Shown piece after piece: positions 7,387-13,958 of a stretch of 26,339 bases of DNA. The notes below the pieces were generated by a model. The model ran no database searches and was not told the origin of the DNA. It saw only the letters and a list, made by a program, of their open reading frames with translations. Where the stretch lies: the NCBI GenBank assembly GCA_002305335.1, contig DBQR01000008.1, positions 80,771 to 107,109 of the forward strand, given 5' to 3'. Within the stretch, counting starts at the first letter, position 1. Each line of letters starts with the position of its first letter. The translations under genes were made by a program, and so were the position numbers. This DNA comes from Clostridiales bacterium UBA1389. Its GTDB lineage: Bacteria; Bacillota; Clostridia; Oscillospirales; CAG-382.

Positions 7387-7510
7387 ACGCTGTTAATATA
7401 TCAAATTCAAAATGTTTGTAGACGCTGTTAATCCTTCTTGCCTTCGCCGATTTGCAACATAATACTTTATCTGAAAATCAATACGAAACGAATTACATCT
7501 TTAACCGATA

Positions 7511-7539
7511 TTGCCATAACCCCGAAACAATGTTATACT
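7511..7539 (+). promoter_or_regulatory. Extended -10 promoter of the sigma-factor operon
   Basis: TTGCCA (7511-7516) is 17 bp from TATACT (7534-7539), which carries an upstream TG (7531-7532). This looks like a housekeeping promoter, not an obvious autoregulatory ECF promoter. Confidence 0.65.
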
Positions 7540-7604
7540 TTGTTTGTTAGGTTTTACGCCAAATCATTGAGTTATTAATGACAGGAACAACAGGAGAAAC
7601 CGAT

Positions 7605-8129
7605 ATGCTTTTTACCTTATCAGGCGCCGATAATAAAAGAGCTGATCGTGTCCTTGACAACGAGCCGGAGTTTGTGGTTAAGGCCTATTCCGACATGGTG
7701 TACGGAATTGCCTTGTCCCAGCTGAAAAACATCCCCGACGCGGAGGATGTGTTTCAGGAAGTCTTTCTTACATATTTTAGAAAGAATAAGAATTATAACG
7801 ACGAACTTCACCGCAAGGCATGGCTTATACGGGTTACCTTAAACTGCTGTAAGCGGGTAATTTCCTATAATTCAAAGCATAGGAATGTCCCTCTTGAGGA
7901 CTGCTGTTTGTCCTGTCAATTCGAAACCCCGGAGGAAAATCCGATTTACAACCGGGTGACTTCCCTACCGGAAAAATATAAAACGGCAATATATCTGTAT
8001 TACTTTGAGGAATTGTCCGCCAAGGAAATAGCCGCAATACTCAAAACCAGCGAAGCTAATATATTTATGCGTCTGTCAAGAGGCAGGGCAATCTTAAAGG
8101 AACAACTGAAAGGAGTCATCGAACTGTGA
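7605..8129 (+). CDS. RNA polymerase sigma-70 factor, ECF type
   Basis: This is a small alternative sigma factor that would direct polymerase to a stress or envelope regulon. The start is ATG 7605, 8 nt behind AGGAG (7592-7596), giving 174 aa; the upstream ATG at 7578 has no such site. Region 2 (about 20-85) contains DAEDVFQEVFLTYF and the helix ending in RKAWLIRVTLNCCK. Region 4 (about 120-170) holds LPEKYKTAIYLYYFEELS and a helix-turn-helix with EIAAILKTSEANI. There is no region 1 or 3, as expected for the group IV class. It overlaps the next gene by 4 bases (GTGA), which implies stoichiometric production with its likely anti-sigma factor. Confidence 0.93.
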   Translation: MLFTLSGADNKRADRVLDNEPEFVVKAYSDMVYGIALSQLKNIPDAEDVFQEVFLTYFRKNKNYNDELHRKAWLIRVTLNCCKRVISYNSKHRNVPLEDCCLSCQFETPEENPIYNRVTSLPEKYKTAIYLYYFEELSAKEIAAILKTSEANIFMRLSRGRAILKEQLKGVIEL

Positions 8130-9079
8130 GTATAGATTTCAAAAAAATTAAAAAGCAGATAAAACCCTCGGAGCAACTGGTTTCAGACACTATTCAAAAG
8201 GCAAAGGCGATAAAAAGAAGCAGTTTCTCAATTAACATCAGAAAAGCTACGGCGGCAGCAGTCTTTGCCTGTCTGCTTATTGCCTGTTTAATATCCGCCC
8301 CCTTTATTTTCAACCAAAGCAATCCCCCTGCGGATGTCAGTAATAACAGCAATAATGACTTTTCAACCGATTCGGATAACTCAACCGACACAACAGAAAA
8401 TTTCAGTTCAACCGATACTGATAACTCAACCGGAGATGTTATACCTGACCCGCCTTCCAATTCACTGAGCTTTTTCTTTTCAAGCTACGAGGAGCTTAAT
8501 AACGCATTAAAAGACGGTTCTTCGCAGTTACATGAAGTATATATAATTGAGGAACAGGGAAGGTTGTTTATTGAGCTATTGGACTTATTCGCTGAAGGCA
8601 ACCTTAGCTTAAAAATCCCCGCTTATAACGATGTCCCCTTTGAATTGCATGAAAAAACCGATTGGCAAAAAATCACATTGCTTTCCTGCGAACGTTATGA
8701 TATGCCCTGGATACGGTATTCCTGTGATTATGGCGGAAGCTGTGTTGCGGTGGGGATTTCCTATTTGGATTGTCTGAAAGTATATGAAATAACCCCTCCG
8801 GAGGACATAAATTTATTTCTTGATACCGTTGCTCCCGATTCACCGGGATCCGAAAACAAGAAATATAGGGACAAATATCCCGAAATATGCAAGGATACTT
8901 ATAACGAAACCCTGAACATAAAGGGAACAAACGTAAATGCTGTAGTTTTAGAATACACAAACGGTATCGTTTACAGGTTTGTGTATGACGATTTGCTTGT
9001 TTCGGTATGGGCATATGACGGCGGAAGCATCGAACAGGCATTTTGGGAGGGTTTTTCTTTGGAGGAATATGCGGGATAA
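8126..9079 (+). CDS. Single-pass membrane protein, probable anti-sigma factor
   Basis: The 317-aa product starts at GTG 8126 inside the sigma-factor stop, behind AAAGGAG (about 10 nt upstream). A basic cytoplasmic N-terminus of about 40 residues leads to one membrane segment (about 42-60), then a low-complexity Ser/Thr/Asn/Asp linker (about 64-110) and an outer domain of about 200 residues with no recognised family. The linker contains an imperfect 15-codon repeat. The cytoplasmic part is short and lacks the HxxxCxxC zinc motif of classical anti-sigma domains. Assignment rests on the overlap with the sigma gene and on topology, and the inhibitory role is inferred. The outer domain, with several cysteines and aromatics, could sense an envelope signal. 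Confidence 0.7.
   Translation: MSIDFKKIKKQIKPSEQLVSDTIQKAKAIKRSSFSINIRKATAAAVFACLLIACLISAPFIFNQSNPPADVSNNSNNDFSTDSDNSTDTTENFSSTDTDNSTGDVIPDPPSNSLSFFFSSYEELNNALKDGSSQLHEVYIIEEQGRLFIELLDLFAEGNLSLKIPAYNDVPFELHEKTDWQKITLLSCERYDMPWIRYSCDYGGSCVAVGISYLDCLKVYEITPPEDINLFLDTVAPDSPGSENKKYRDKYPEICKDTYNETLNIKGTNVNAVVLEYTNGIVYRFVYDDLLVSVWAYDGGSIEQAFWEGFSLEEYAG
8362..8432 (+). repeat. Imperfect 26-bp direct repeat in the linker of the probable anti-sigma gene
   Basis: Copies at 8362-8387 and 8407-8432 differ at only a few bases and are 45 bp (15 codons) apart. Both encode STD(S/T)DNST. The in-frame period suggests that the linker can expand or contract. Confidence 0.75.
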
Positions 9080-9097
9080 AAGCATAAATATATAATG

Positions 9098-9124
9098 CGG
9101 GCGGATAATTTCCGCCCGTTTTTC
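9098..9124 (+). terminator. Terminator of the sigma/anti-sigma operon
   Basis: An 8-bp GC-rich stem (CGGGCGGA with TCCGCCCG) has a 5-nt loop and is followed by five T. It lies 18 bases after the stop codon. Confidence 0.9.
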
Positions 9125-9141
9125 ATTTGAAAAAATAAATG

Positions 9142-9170
9142 TTGTTAATTGAAAGCTGTTATGCTATACT
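9142..9170 (+). promoter_or_regulatory. Extended -10 promoter of the AraC-family gene
   Basis: TTGTTA (9142-9147) is 17 bp from TATACT (9165-9170), preceded by TG at 9162-9163. A start point near 9177 excludes the in-frame start at 9139 and leaves ATG 9223 or 9235. Confidence 0.65.
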
Positions 9171-9234
9171 TACAGCACAACAAAGCAATTTTTATCAATC
9201 ATTTTATATAAAAAACCGTATAATGGGTTACAGG

Positions 9235-10068
9235 ATGGAATATATAGAACACCTTCAGAAAGTCATTGATTATATTGAAGAAAACCTTTGCTATGAAATC
9301 GATCTGGCTTCCTGCGCTAAGGCAGGGAGTTATTCAAGATACCACTTTTTGCGGCTGTTTAAGTATGTAACGGGGCTGACGCCGGCGGATTACATACGCA
9401 AACGCCGGCTTTCGGAAATCGCAAAGGAAATGGTAAATGGTACCTGCCCGATTGCCGAGCTTGCCTTCAAATACGGTTTCAATTCCAAGGAAAATTTCAT
9501 TCGCGCCTTTAAAGCGGAACACCATATACTCCCCACCGAATACAAGTCGGCGGAAAACAGCCTTAAGCTTTATGAACGGATTAAATTTGATAATACCGAA
9601 TTTTTTGTCATACCGAAAATAATCGAAATCGATGACCTTTATATAACAGCCTATAAAAGCGACGAGGATTACATCCCCAACTTTTGGAACAAGTACAACG
9701 CCAAAAAGCTGTCGCAAAAACTTTCCGGCGGTAAAATCGTTAAGGATTATGGAGTCAGCATATGGAACGAAACGGAAAACAAGGTTGACTATTATTGCGG
9801 AATTGAAAGCTCAAATGCCAAGGGGGATATATCCGGAACGGTAGAGTTATTTATAAACGGAGGGCTGTATGCGGTGTTTTCAACACCCCCTTCCACCCAC
9901 GCTGACTTTGTAAATGTTATACATAAAACATGGAAATTTATAAATTGTAAATGGCCTAACCAAAGCGGATACAGGCACACTGGCAAAGCTCAGTTTGAAT
10001 GCTATGTGGAGGAAAGCCGCACATATTCGGAGGATATATTTATCCCGATTGAAAAAGTAAAAATATAA
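9235..10068 (+). CDS. AraC-family transcription regulator with C-terminal effector-binding-like domain
   Basis: The N-terminal 105 residues form a two-helix-turn-helix AraC domain: DLASCAKAGSYSRYHFLRLF (about 23-42) and PIAELAFKYGFNSKENFIRAF (about 72-92), with the conserved segment GLTPADYIRKRRL. The remaining 170 residues resemble the GyrI-like/Cass2-type effector domain often found at the C-terminus of such regulators (Rob and MarA relatives), which binds small amphipathic or drug-like ligands. I chose ATG 9235 (277 aa) because the family usually begins just before the first AraC helix; ATG 9223 is possible. Neither start has a strong ribosome binding site. Two genes of unknown role follow on the same strand and are candidate targets. 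Confidence 0.9.
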   Translation: MEYIEHLQKVIDYIEENLCYEIDLASCAKAGSYSRYHFLRLFKYVTGLTPADYIRKRRLSEIAKEMVNGTCPIAELAFKYGFNSKENFIRAFKAEHHILPTEYKSAENSLKLYERIKFDNTEFFVIPKIIEIDDLYITAYKSDEDYIPNFWNKYNAKKLSQKLSGGKIVKDYGVSIWNETENKVDYYCGIESSNAKGDISGTVELFINGGLYAVFSTPPSTHADFVNVIHKTWKFINCKWPNQSGYRHTGKAQFECYVEESRTYSEDIFIPIEKVKI

Positions 10069-10102
10069 ACCCATCAAAACGAAAGGATGTTTCAATAAAC
10101 CT

Positions 10103-11011
10103 ATGAAAAAACTCAATGTGTCATGGAACGGCGTTTACGATTCCACCGGTTATCTCTTTTCCTTTGCCAAAGCCCTGTCCTGCGCCGTTAAGAACTCCCC
10201 TTACGGGGATTTTACGGAGGATATTGTCGCCTCCAGCGGATTTGCCTTCAGAATGTGGATTTCCGCCGATTTATGCCCCAGCGAAACTTCCATCTGGGAG
10301 TTCGGCCGCCAGCCCACATGGATTCTCAACGGAGGGTTTGAAACCAACTTTGTAAACTGCTGCTGGCAGCCGGAAAACGTGCTTAATCAGGCAAGGCTTG
10401 ATTTTCTCCCCAACATTAAAGCAAGCATTGACAGGGGTGTCCCCGTGATTGCATGGGATATAGGCGTTCTGGAATGGGGGCTTATAACCGGCTATGACGA
10501 TGAAACCCAAAAATTTGCCACTCTGTGCATAACCGGCGAAGCAGGCGAAATGGATTACAGCAAATTGGGCAACCGGGAAATGCCCATGCTGAATGCGGTG
10601 ACCATAACCGGCAAGACGGATAAACCCCAGATGGATATTATAAACGACACAAAAGCCCTTGCCAAATGCCATCTTACCGGCGGGGAATGGTGCGAAAACG
10701 CCAGCGGGCTTAAGGCCTATGAAAGGCTTATCGGAATACTCGAGGGGGAGGATTCTGCCCTTGCTACAAGCTGGGGGATGGAGTATGCCCTTGGCACCTT
10801 CGGCGCATTGAAGTGGTATGCCTGGAAGTTTTTCGAAAAATACAACGAAACGAAGCTTGCAGAGCTTTATAAAACCGTCTTTGAATGCTGGCAGAAGGCC
10901 TTTGAATATAAAAAATCCTCGGGCTTAGCCGACGAAAACAGCCAAAAGGCCGCAGCCGGGCTTATAAGAACCGCTTATGAAGCGGAAAAGCAGGCTGTCG
11001 ATATTATGTAA
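10103..11011 (+). CDS. BtrH/C39-like protein of unknown function
   Basis: The 302-aa protein has no signal peptide or membrane segment. The N-terminal half (about 10-165) resembles the papain/C39-like fold of BtrH-type proteins, with an opening YDSTGYLFSFAKAL, then GVPVIAWDI (112-120) and EWGLITGYDDE (124-134), the place where C39 enzymes have a His-containing strand. Here that position is Glu, and no clear nucleophilic Cys stands at the usual N-terminal helix, so peptidase activity is doubtful. The C-terminal half is helical and rich in Trp, Tyr and Glu. The start follows GAAAGG by an unusually long 15 nt. The gene sits 34 bases after the regulator and 17 bases before the radical SAM gene, consistent with one operon. 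Function is unknown. Confidence 0.75.
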   Translation: MKKLNVSWNGVYDSTGYLFSFAKALSCAVKNSPYGDFTEDIVASSGFAFRMWISADLCPSETSIWEFGRQPTWILNGGFETNFVNCCWQPENVLNQARLDFLPNIKASIDRGVPVIAWDIGVLEWGLITGYDDETQKFATLCITGEAGEMDYSKLGNREMPMLNAVTITGKTDKPQMDIINDTKALAKCHLTGGEWCENASGLKAYERLIGILEGEDSALATSWGMEYALGTFGALKWYAWKFFEKYNETKLAELYKTVFECWQKAFEYKKSSGLADENSQKAAAGLIRTAYEAEKQAVDIM

Positions 11012-11028
11012 ACAAGAGCGGGTAAAAA

Positions 11029-11895
11029 ATGCATTATGTAAACGCAAAGGGGATACTTTCCGCCAAAAACGGTATGAACATCTACCGGGGGTGTACCCAC
11101 GGTTGTATTTACTGTGACTCCCGTTCGGTGTGCTACCAGATAAAGCATGACTTTGAGGATATCGAAGTCAAGCAGAATGCCCCGGAACTCCTTGAAAAGG
11201 TCCTGCGCTCAAAGCGGAAAAAGTGCATGATAGGCACCGGTTCCATGTGCGACCCTTATATGCACTGCGAGGAGAAGTTAGGGCTTACGCGGAAATGCCT
11301 TGAAATCATTGACAGATACGGTTTCGGTGTCAGCCTGATAACCAAATCGAGCCGTGTTTTGCGGGATTTGGATTTACTAAAAAGCATAAATTCAAAGGCA
11401 AAGGCTGTTGTCCAGATGACCCTGACCACATATGACGAAAACCTATGCAAAATCCTTGAACCATATGTTTCCACCACTTCTGAACGGTTTGACGCTTTGA
11501 AGGTTTTGCGTGACAACGGCATCCCCACGGTGGTGTGGCTCTGCCCGATCCTCCCTTTCATTAATGATACCGAGGAAAATTTAAAAGGGGTACTTAAGTA
11601 TTGCTTTGATGCGTCTGTTAAAGGGATTATTTGTTTCGGAATGGGTGTCACCCTGAGGGAGGGGGACCGGGAGTATTTTTACAAAAAGCTGGACGAGCAT
11701 TTTCCGGGGCTTAAGGAGAAATACCACCGTAAATACGGCTATGCCTACGAGGTGACAAGCGACAACAGCCCTTATTTAATGAGGATTTTTCATTCCGAAT
11801 GTAAAGCCCACGGCGTTATAAGCAATACCTCGGATGTTTTCGAGTATCTGTATTCTTTCCCCGAGGAGGAAAGCGAACAGCTGAGACTGTTTTAA
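11029..11895 (+). CDS. Radical SAM protein of the SPL (spore photoproduct lyase-like) family
   Basis: The 288-aa protein carries the 4Fe-4S cluster motif RGCTHGCIYC (C22, C26, C29), the CX3CX2C pattern of radical SAM enzymes. The context YRGCTHGCIYCDSRS and the following GTGSMCDPYMHCEEKL match the SPL/Rv2578c-like subfamily, in which most members have no proven reaction. Sections such as VSLITKSSRVLRDLDLL, VVQMTLTTYDE and GIPTVVWLCPILPFIND fit successive beta-alpha units of the barrel. It lacks the N-terminal extension of true spore photoproduct lyase, so DNA repair should not be assumed. It follows the BtrH-like gene after 17 bases with only a weak ribosome binding site and is closed by its own terminator. 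Confidence 0.88.
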   Translation: MHYVNAKGILSAKNGMNIYRGCTHGCIYCDSRSVCYQIKHDFEDIEVKQNAPELLEKVLRSKRKKCMIGTGSMCDPYMHCEEKLGLTRKCLEIIDRYGFGVSLITKSSRVLRDLDLLKSINSKAKAVVQMTLTTYDENLCKILEPYVSTTSERFDALKVLRDNGIPTVVWLCPILPFINDTEENLKGVLKYCFDASVKGIICFGMGVTLREGDREYFYKKLDEHFPGLKEKYHRKYGYAYEVTSDNSPYLMRIFHSECKAHGVISNTSDVFEYLYSFPEEESEQLRLF

Positions 11896-11935
11896 TGCAT
11901 TGCGGAACGATATTTGTATTCAGATGTTATAATAC

Positions 11936-11967
11936 AAAAACCGTCAGCACCAAAGCTGACGGTTTTT
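11936..11967 (+). terminator. Terminator after the radical SAM gene
   Basis: AAAAACCGTCAGC pairs with GCTGACGGTTTTT across a 6-nt loop: an 8-bp GC-containing stem plus A/T pairs, so it can act on both strands. Confidence 0.9.
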
Positions 11968-12012
11968 ATGTAAAAAATGTAAAAAAATTGATAAACCCAT
12001 GGTTGCAAATTA

Positions 12013-12041
12013 TTGACAAAATAATAAGTATATGTTAAGCT
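12013..12041 (+). promoter_or_regulatory. Promoter of the ABC exporter operon
   Basis: A perfect TTGACA (12013-12018) is 17 bp from a weak TAAGCT (12036-12041) that has an upstream TG (12033-12034). The weak -10 may make it dependent on an activator. Confidence 0.5.
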
Positions 12042-12077
12042 TGCTTGATTTCTCTCGAATCGGACAGCAGGTGAATT

Positions 12078-13958
12078 ATGAAGAACAAAACCGAAAAAAA
12101 GAAGGATATACAAGAAGCCAAACAAACCGAAAAACCCGAAGACAAGAAAAAGAAAGCACCGAAACGGATACCTAAGTACAAAACCTTTTCCTGCTTCAAG
12201 TGGATGCTTGCCAAGCTCTGGGAATGGGACAAAACCATGGCCATTTCGGCGGTGGCGATTATTCCCCTTTCCATTGTTCTTTATGCCCTTAACCTATATA
12301 TCCCCTCCATCGTAATCGACAGGCTTACGGGCAGCAAAGAGTTTGTGACGGTGGTAATCACCATCGTCGCCCTGCTTGCAGCCCAGCTTGTTTTCAACCT
12401 TATACAGAATTATGTGAGTTCCAAGGGAGCAACTTCCCATCTTATTCTGAACAACCTTATGAGCTATATGATATTCGTCCACGGCAGGGATATGGACGAT
12501 TATCTCCACCTGGAAAAGGATGTTCAGGAAAAAACCAACCGGGCTTACAACTCCACCTGGCGGAGCGCCAACGAGTTCCCCATGAAGCTTGCCAATATGG
12601 CAATAAATGTCCTCTGCTTTGTGCTTTTCGGTTCGGTCATTTCCTTGCTTAACCCCCTTATAATCGTCCTGCTGATTGCGGGTTCCCTTATCAACTATTT
12701 CGCCCAGAAGGTAAAGCAGAACAGGGATTATCAGGACGCCACCGAACGGGACAGGGTCTGGAAAAAGATAAATTATATTACCTATGACGTTTCAAGAGAG
12801 CTTAAATACGGCAAGGACATAAGGCTGTATAACTTAGCCGGTTATTTCCAAATGCTGATGAAGGGGCTTATTAAGGAACACCTCCGCTGGCTTAACCGGG
12901 GGCAGTTAAGGCTTACCTTCGTTTCGGGAACCAGCTTTCTGATAACCCTCCTTCGGGACGGGCTGGCATACGCTTTCTTAATATACAAAGCGGTGGACGG
13001 GATGGTTTCCCCCGCCGAATTCGTGCTTTATTTCAGCGCCATAACCCAGGTTTCGGGCTTTATCGACGGGATTATCGGCAACTACGCCAATATGCGAAAC
13101 GACGCCATTGCGGTTTCGGATTTCAGGGAATTCTTCGACATCAAGGGTAATCTTAACCGGGGAGAGGGTATTCCCGTTGATTTTACATCACCGAAATCCA
13201 TTGAATTCAAAAACGTTTCCTACAAGTACCCCCAAGGGGAAAACATGGTGCTTGACAATATAAATCTGAAGATAGAAGCCGGCGAAAAAATCGCCCTTGT
13301 GGGGCTTAACGGAGCGGGAAAAACCACCCTTACCAAGCTGTGCTGCGGTCTGTTGTTACCCACCGAAGGAGAGGTGCTTATCGACGGCCATAGTGTATTC
13401 GACTTCAACCGGGACGACCTTTACCGGATGTTTTCGGTTATTTCCCAGGACTACAACATCCTCCCCATGTCAATCGCGGGGAATGTAGCCCTCTGCCGGG
13501 AAAGCGAAATGGATACGGAAAGAGTAAAACGGTGTACCGAAATCGCGGGGCTTGCCGATAGGGTGGCGTCGCTGAAGCACGGCCTTGACACCCAGCTTGA
13601 CCGGCAGGTGGACAGCGAGGCGGTTGACCTTTCCGGCGGGGAAAAGCAAAAATTATTGTTTGCAAGGGCGTTGTACCGCAATTCCCCCATTCTTATCCTT
13701 GACGAGCCCACCGCCGCTTTGGACCCTATCGCCGAGGACGCCATGTATAAAAAATACTTCGAGGTGCTCAACGGGGTTACCTCAATATTCATTTCCCACC
13801 GGCTTGCCTCCACCCGCTTCTGCGACAGGATATATCTTCTTGACGGGGCTTCCCTTGCCGAGTGCGGTTCCCATACCGAGCTTATGGCAAAGGGGGGCAA
13901 GTACGCCGAACTGTTCAACGTCCAGAGCAAGTACTATGCCGAGGAGGTGTCGAAATGA
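12078..13958 (+). CDS. ABC exporter half-transporter, subunit 1
   Basis: The 626-aa protein has an N-terminal membrane domain (about 50-345) and an ATPase domain (about 370-626). Walker A GLNGAGKTT is at 409-417, Q-loop Q457, signature LSGGE 518-522, Walker B ending D542-E543, and H-loop H574. All catalytic residues are present. The first 36 residues are an unusual, very charged Lys/Glu tail with no counterpart in subunit 2. The membrane helices fit the type IV exporter fold (multidrug, lipid or peptide export). The start follows AGGTG by 6 nt. It overlaps subunit 2 by 4 bases (ATGA), implying a heterodimer. No precursor peptide, peptidase domain or immunity gene is seen nearby, so the cargo is unknown. 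Confidence 0.93.
   Translation: MKNKTEKKKDIQEAKQTEKPEDKKKKAPKRIPKYKTFSCFKWMLAKLWEWDKTMAISAVAIIPLSIVLYALNLYIPSIVIDRLTGSKEFVTVVITIVALLAAQLVFNLIQNYVSSKGATSHLILNNLMSYMIFVHGRDMDDYLHLEKDVQEKTNRAYNSTWRSANEFPMKLANMAINVLCFVLFGSVISLLNPLIIVLLIAGSLINYFAQKVKQNRDYQDATERDRVWKKINYITYDVSRELKYGKDIRLYNLAGYFQMLMKGLIKEHLRWLNRGQLRLTFVSGTSFLITLLRDGLAYAFLIYKAVDGMVSPAEFVLYFSAITQVSGFIDGIIGNYANMRNDAIAVSDFREFFDIKGNLNRGEGIPVDFTSPKSIEFKNVSYKYPQGENMVLDNINLKIEAGEKIALVGLNGAGKTTLTKLCCGLLLPTEGEVLIDGHSVFDFNRDDLYRMFSVISQDYNILPMSIAGNVALCRESEMDTERVKRCTEIAGLADRVASLKHGLDTQLDRQVDSEAVDLSGGEKQKLLFARALYRNSPILILDEPTAALDPIAEDAMYKKYFEVLNGVTSIFISHRLASTRFCDRIYLLDGASLAECGSHTELMAKGGKYAELFNVQSKYYAEEVSK

Larger units (their letters stand above)
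7295..7604. other. 310-base intergenic stretch with hairpin, short repeats and promoter
   Basis: No intact gene is seen. The stretch holds the hairpin at 7361-7386, an 11-bp direct repeat ACGCTGTTAAT (7387-7397 and 7422-7432), the sigma-factor promoter (7511-7539) and its ribosome binding site. On the minus strand a ten-codon open segment ends in TAA near 7431 (LQIGEGKKD), which could be the tail of a lost gene. Confidence 0.5.

Noticed and set aside
9139..9234. AraC-family start at 9139
   Set aside because: It lies upstream of the predicted transcription start (about 9177) and has no ribosome binding site.
11029..11895. True spore photoproduct lyase
   Set aside because: The protein is shorter, lacks the usual N-terminal part, and has no sporulation context; only the broader SPL-like radical SAM family is supported.
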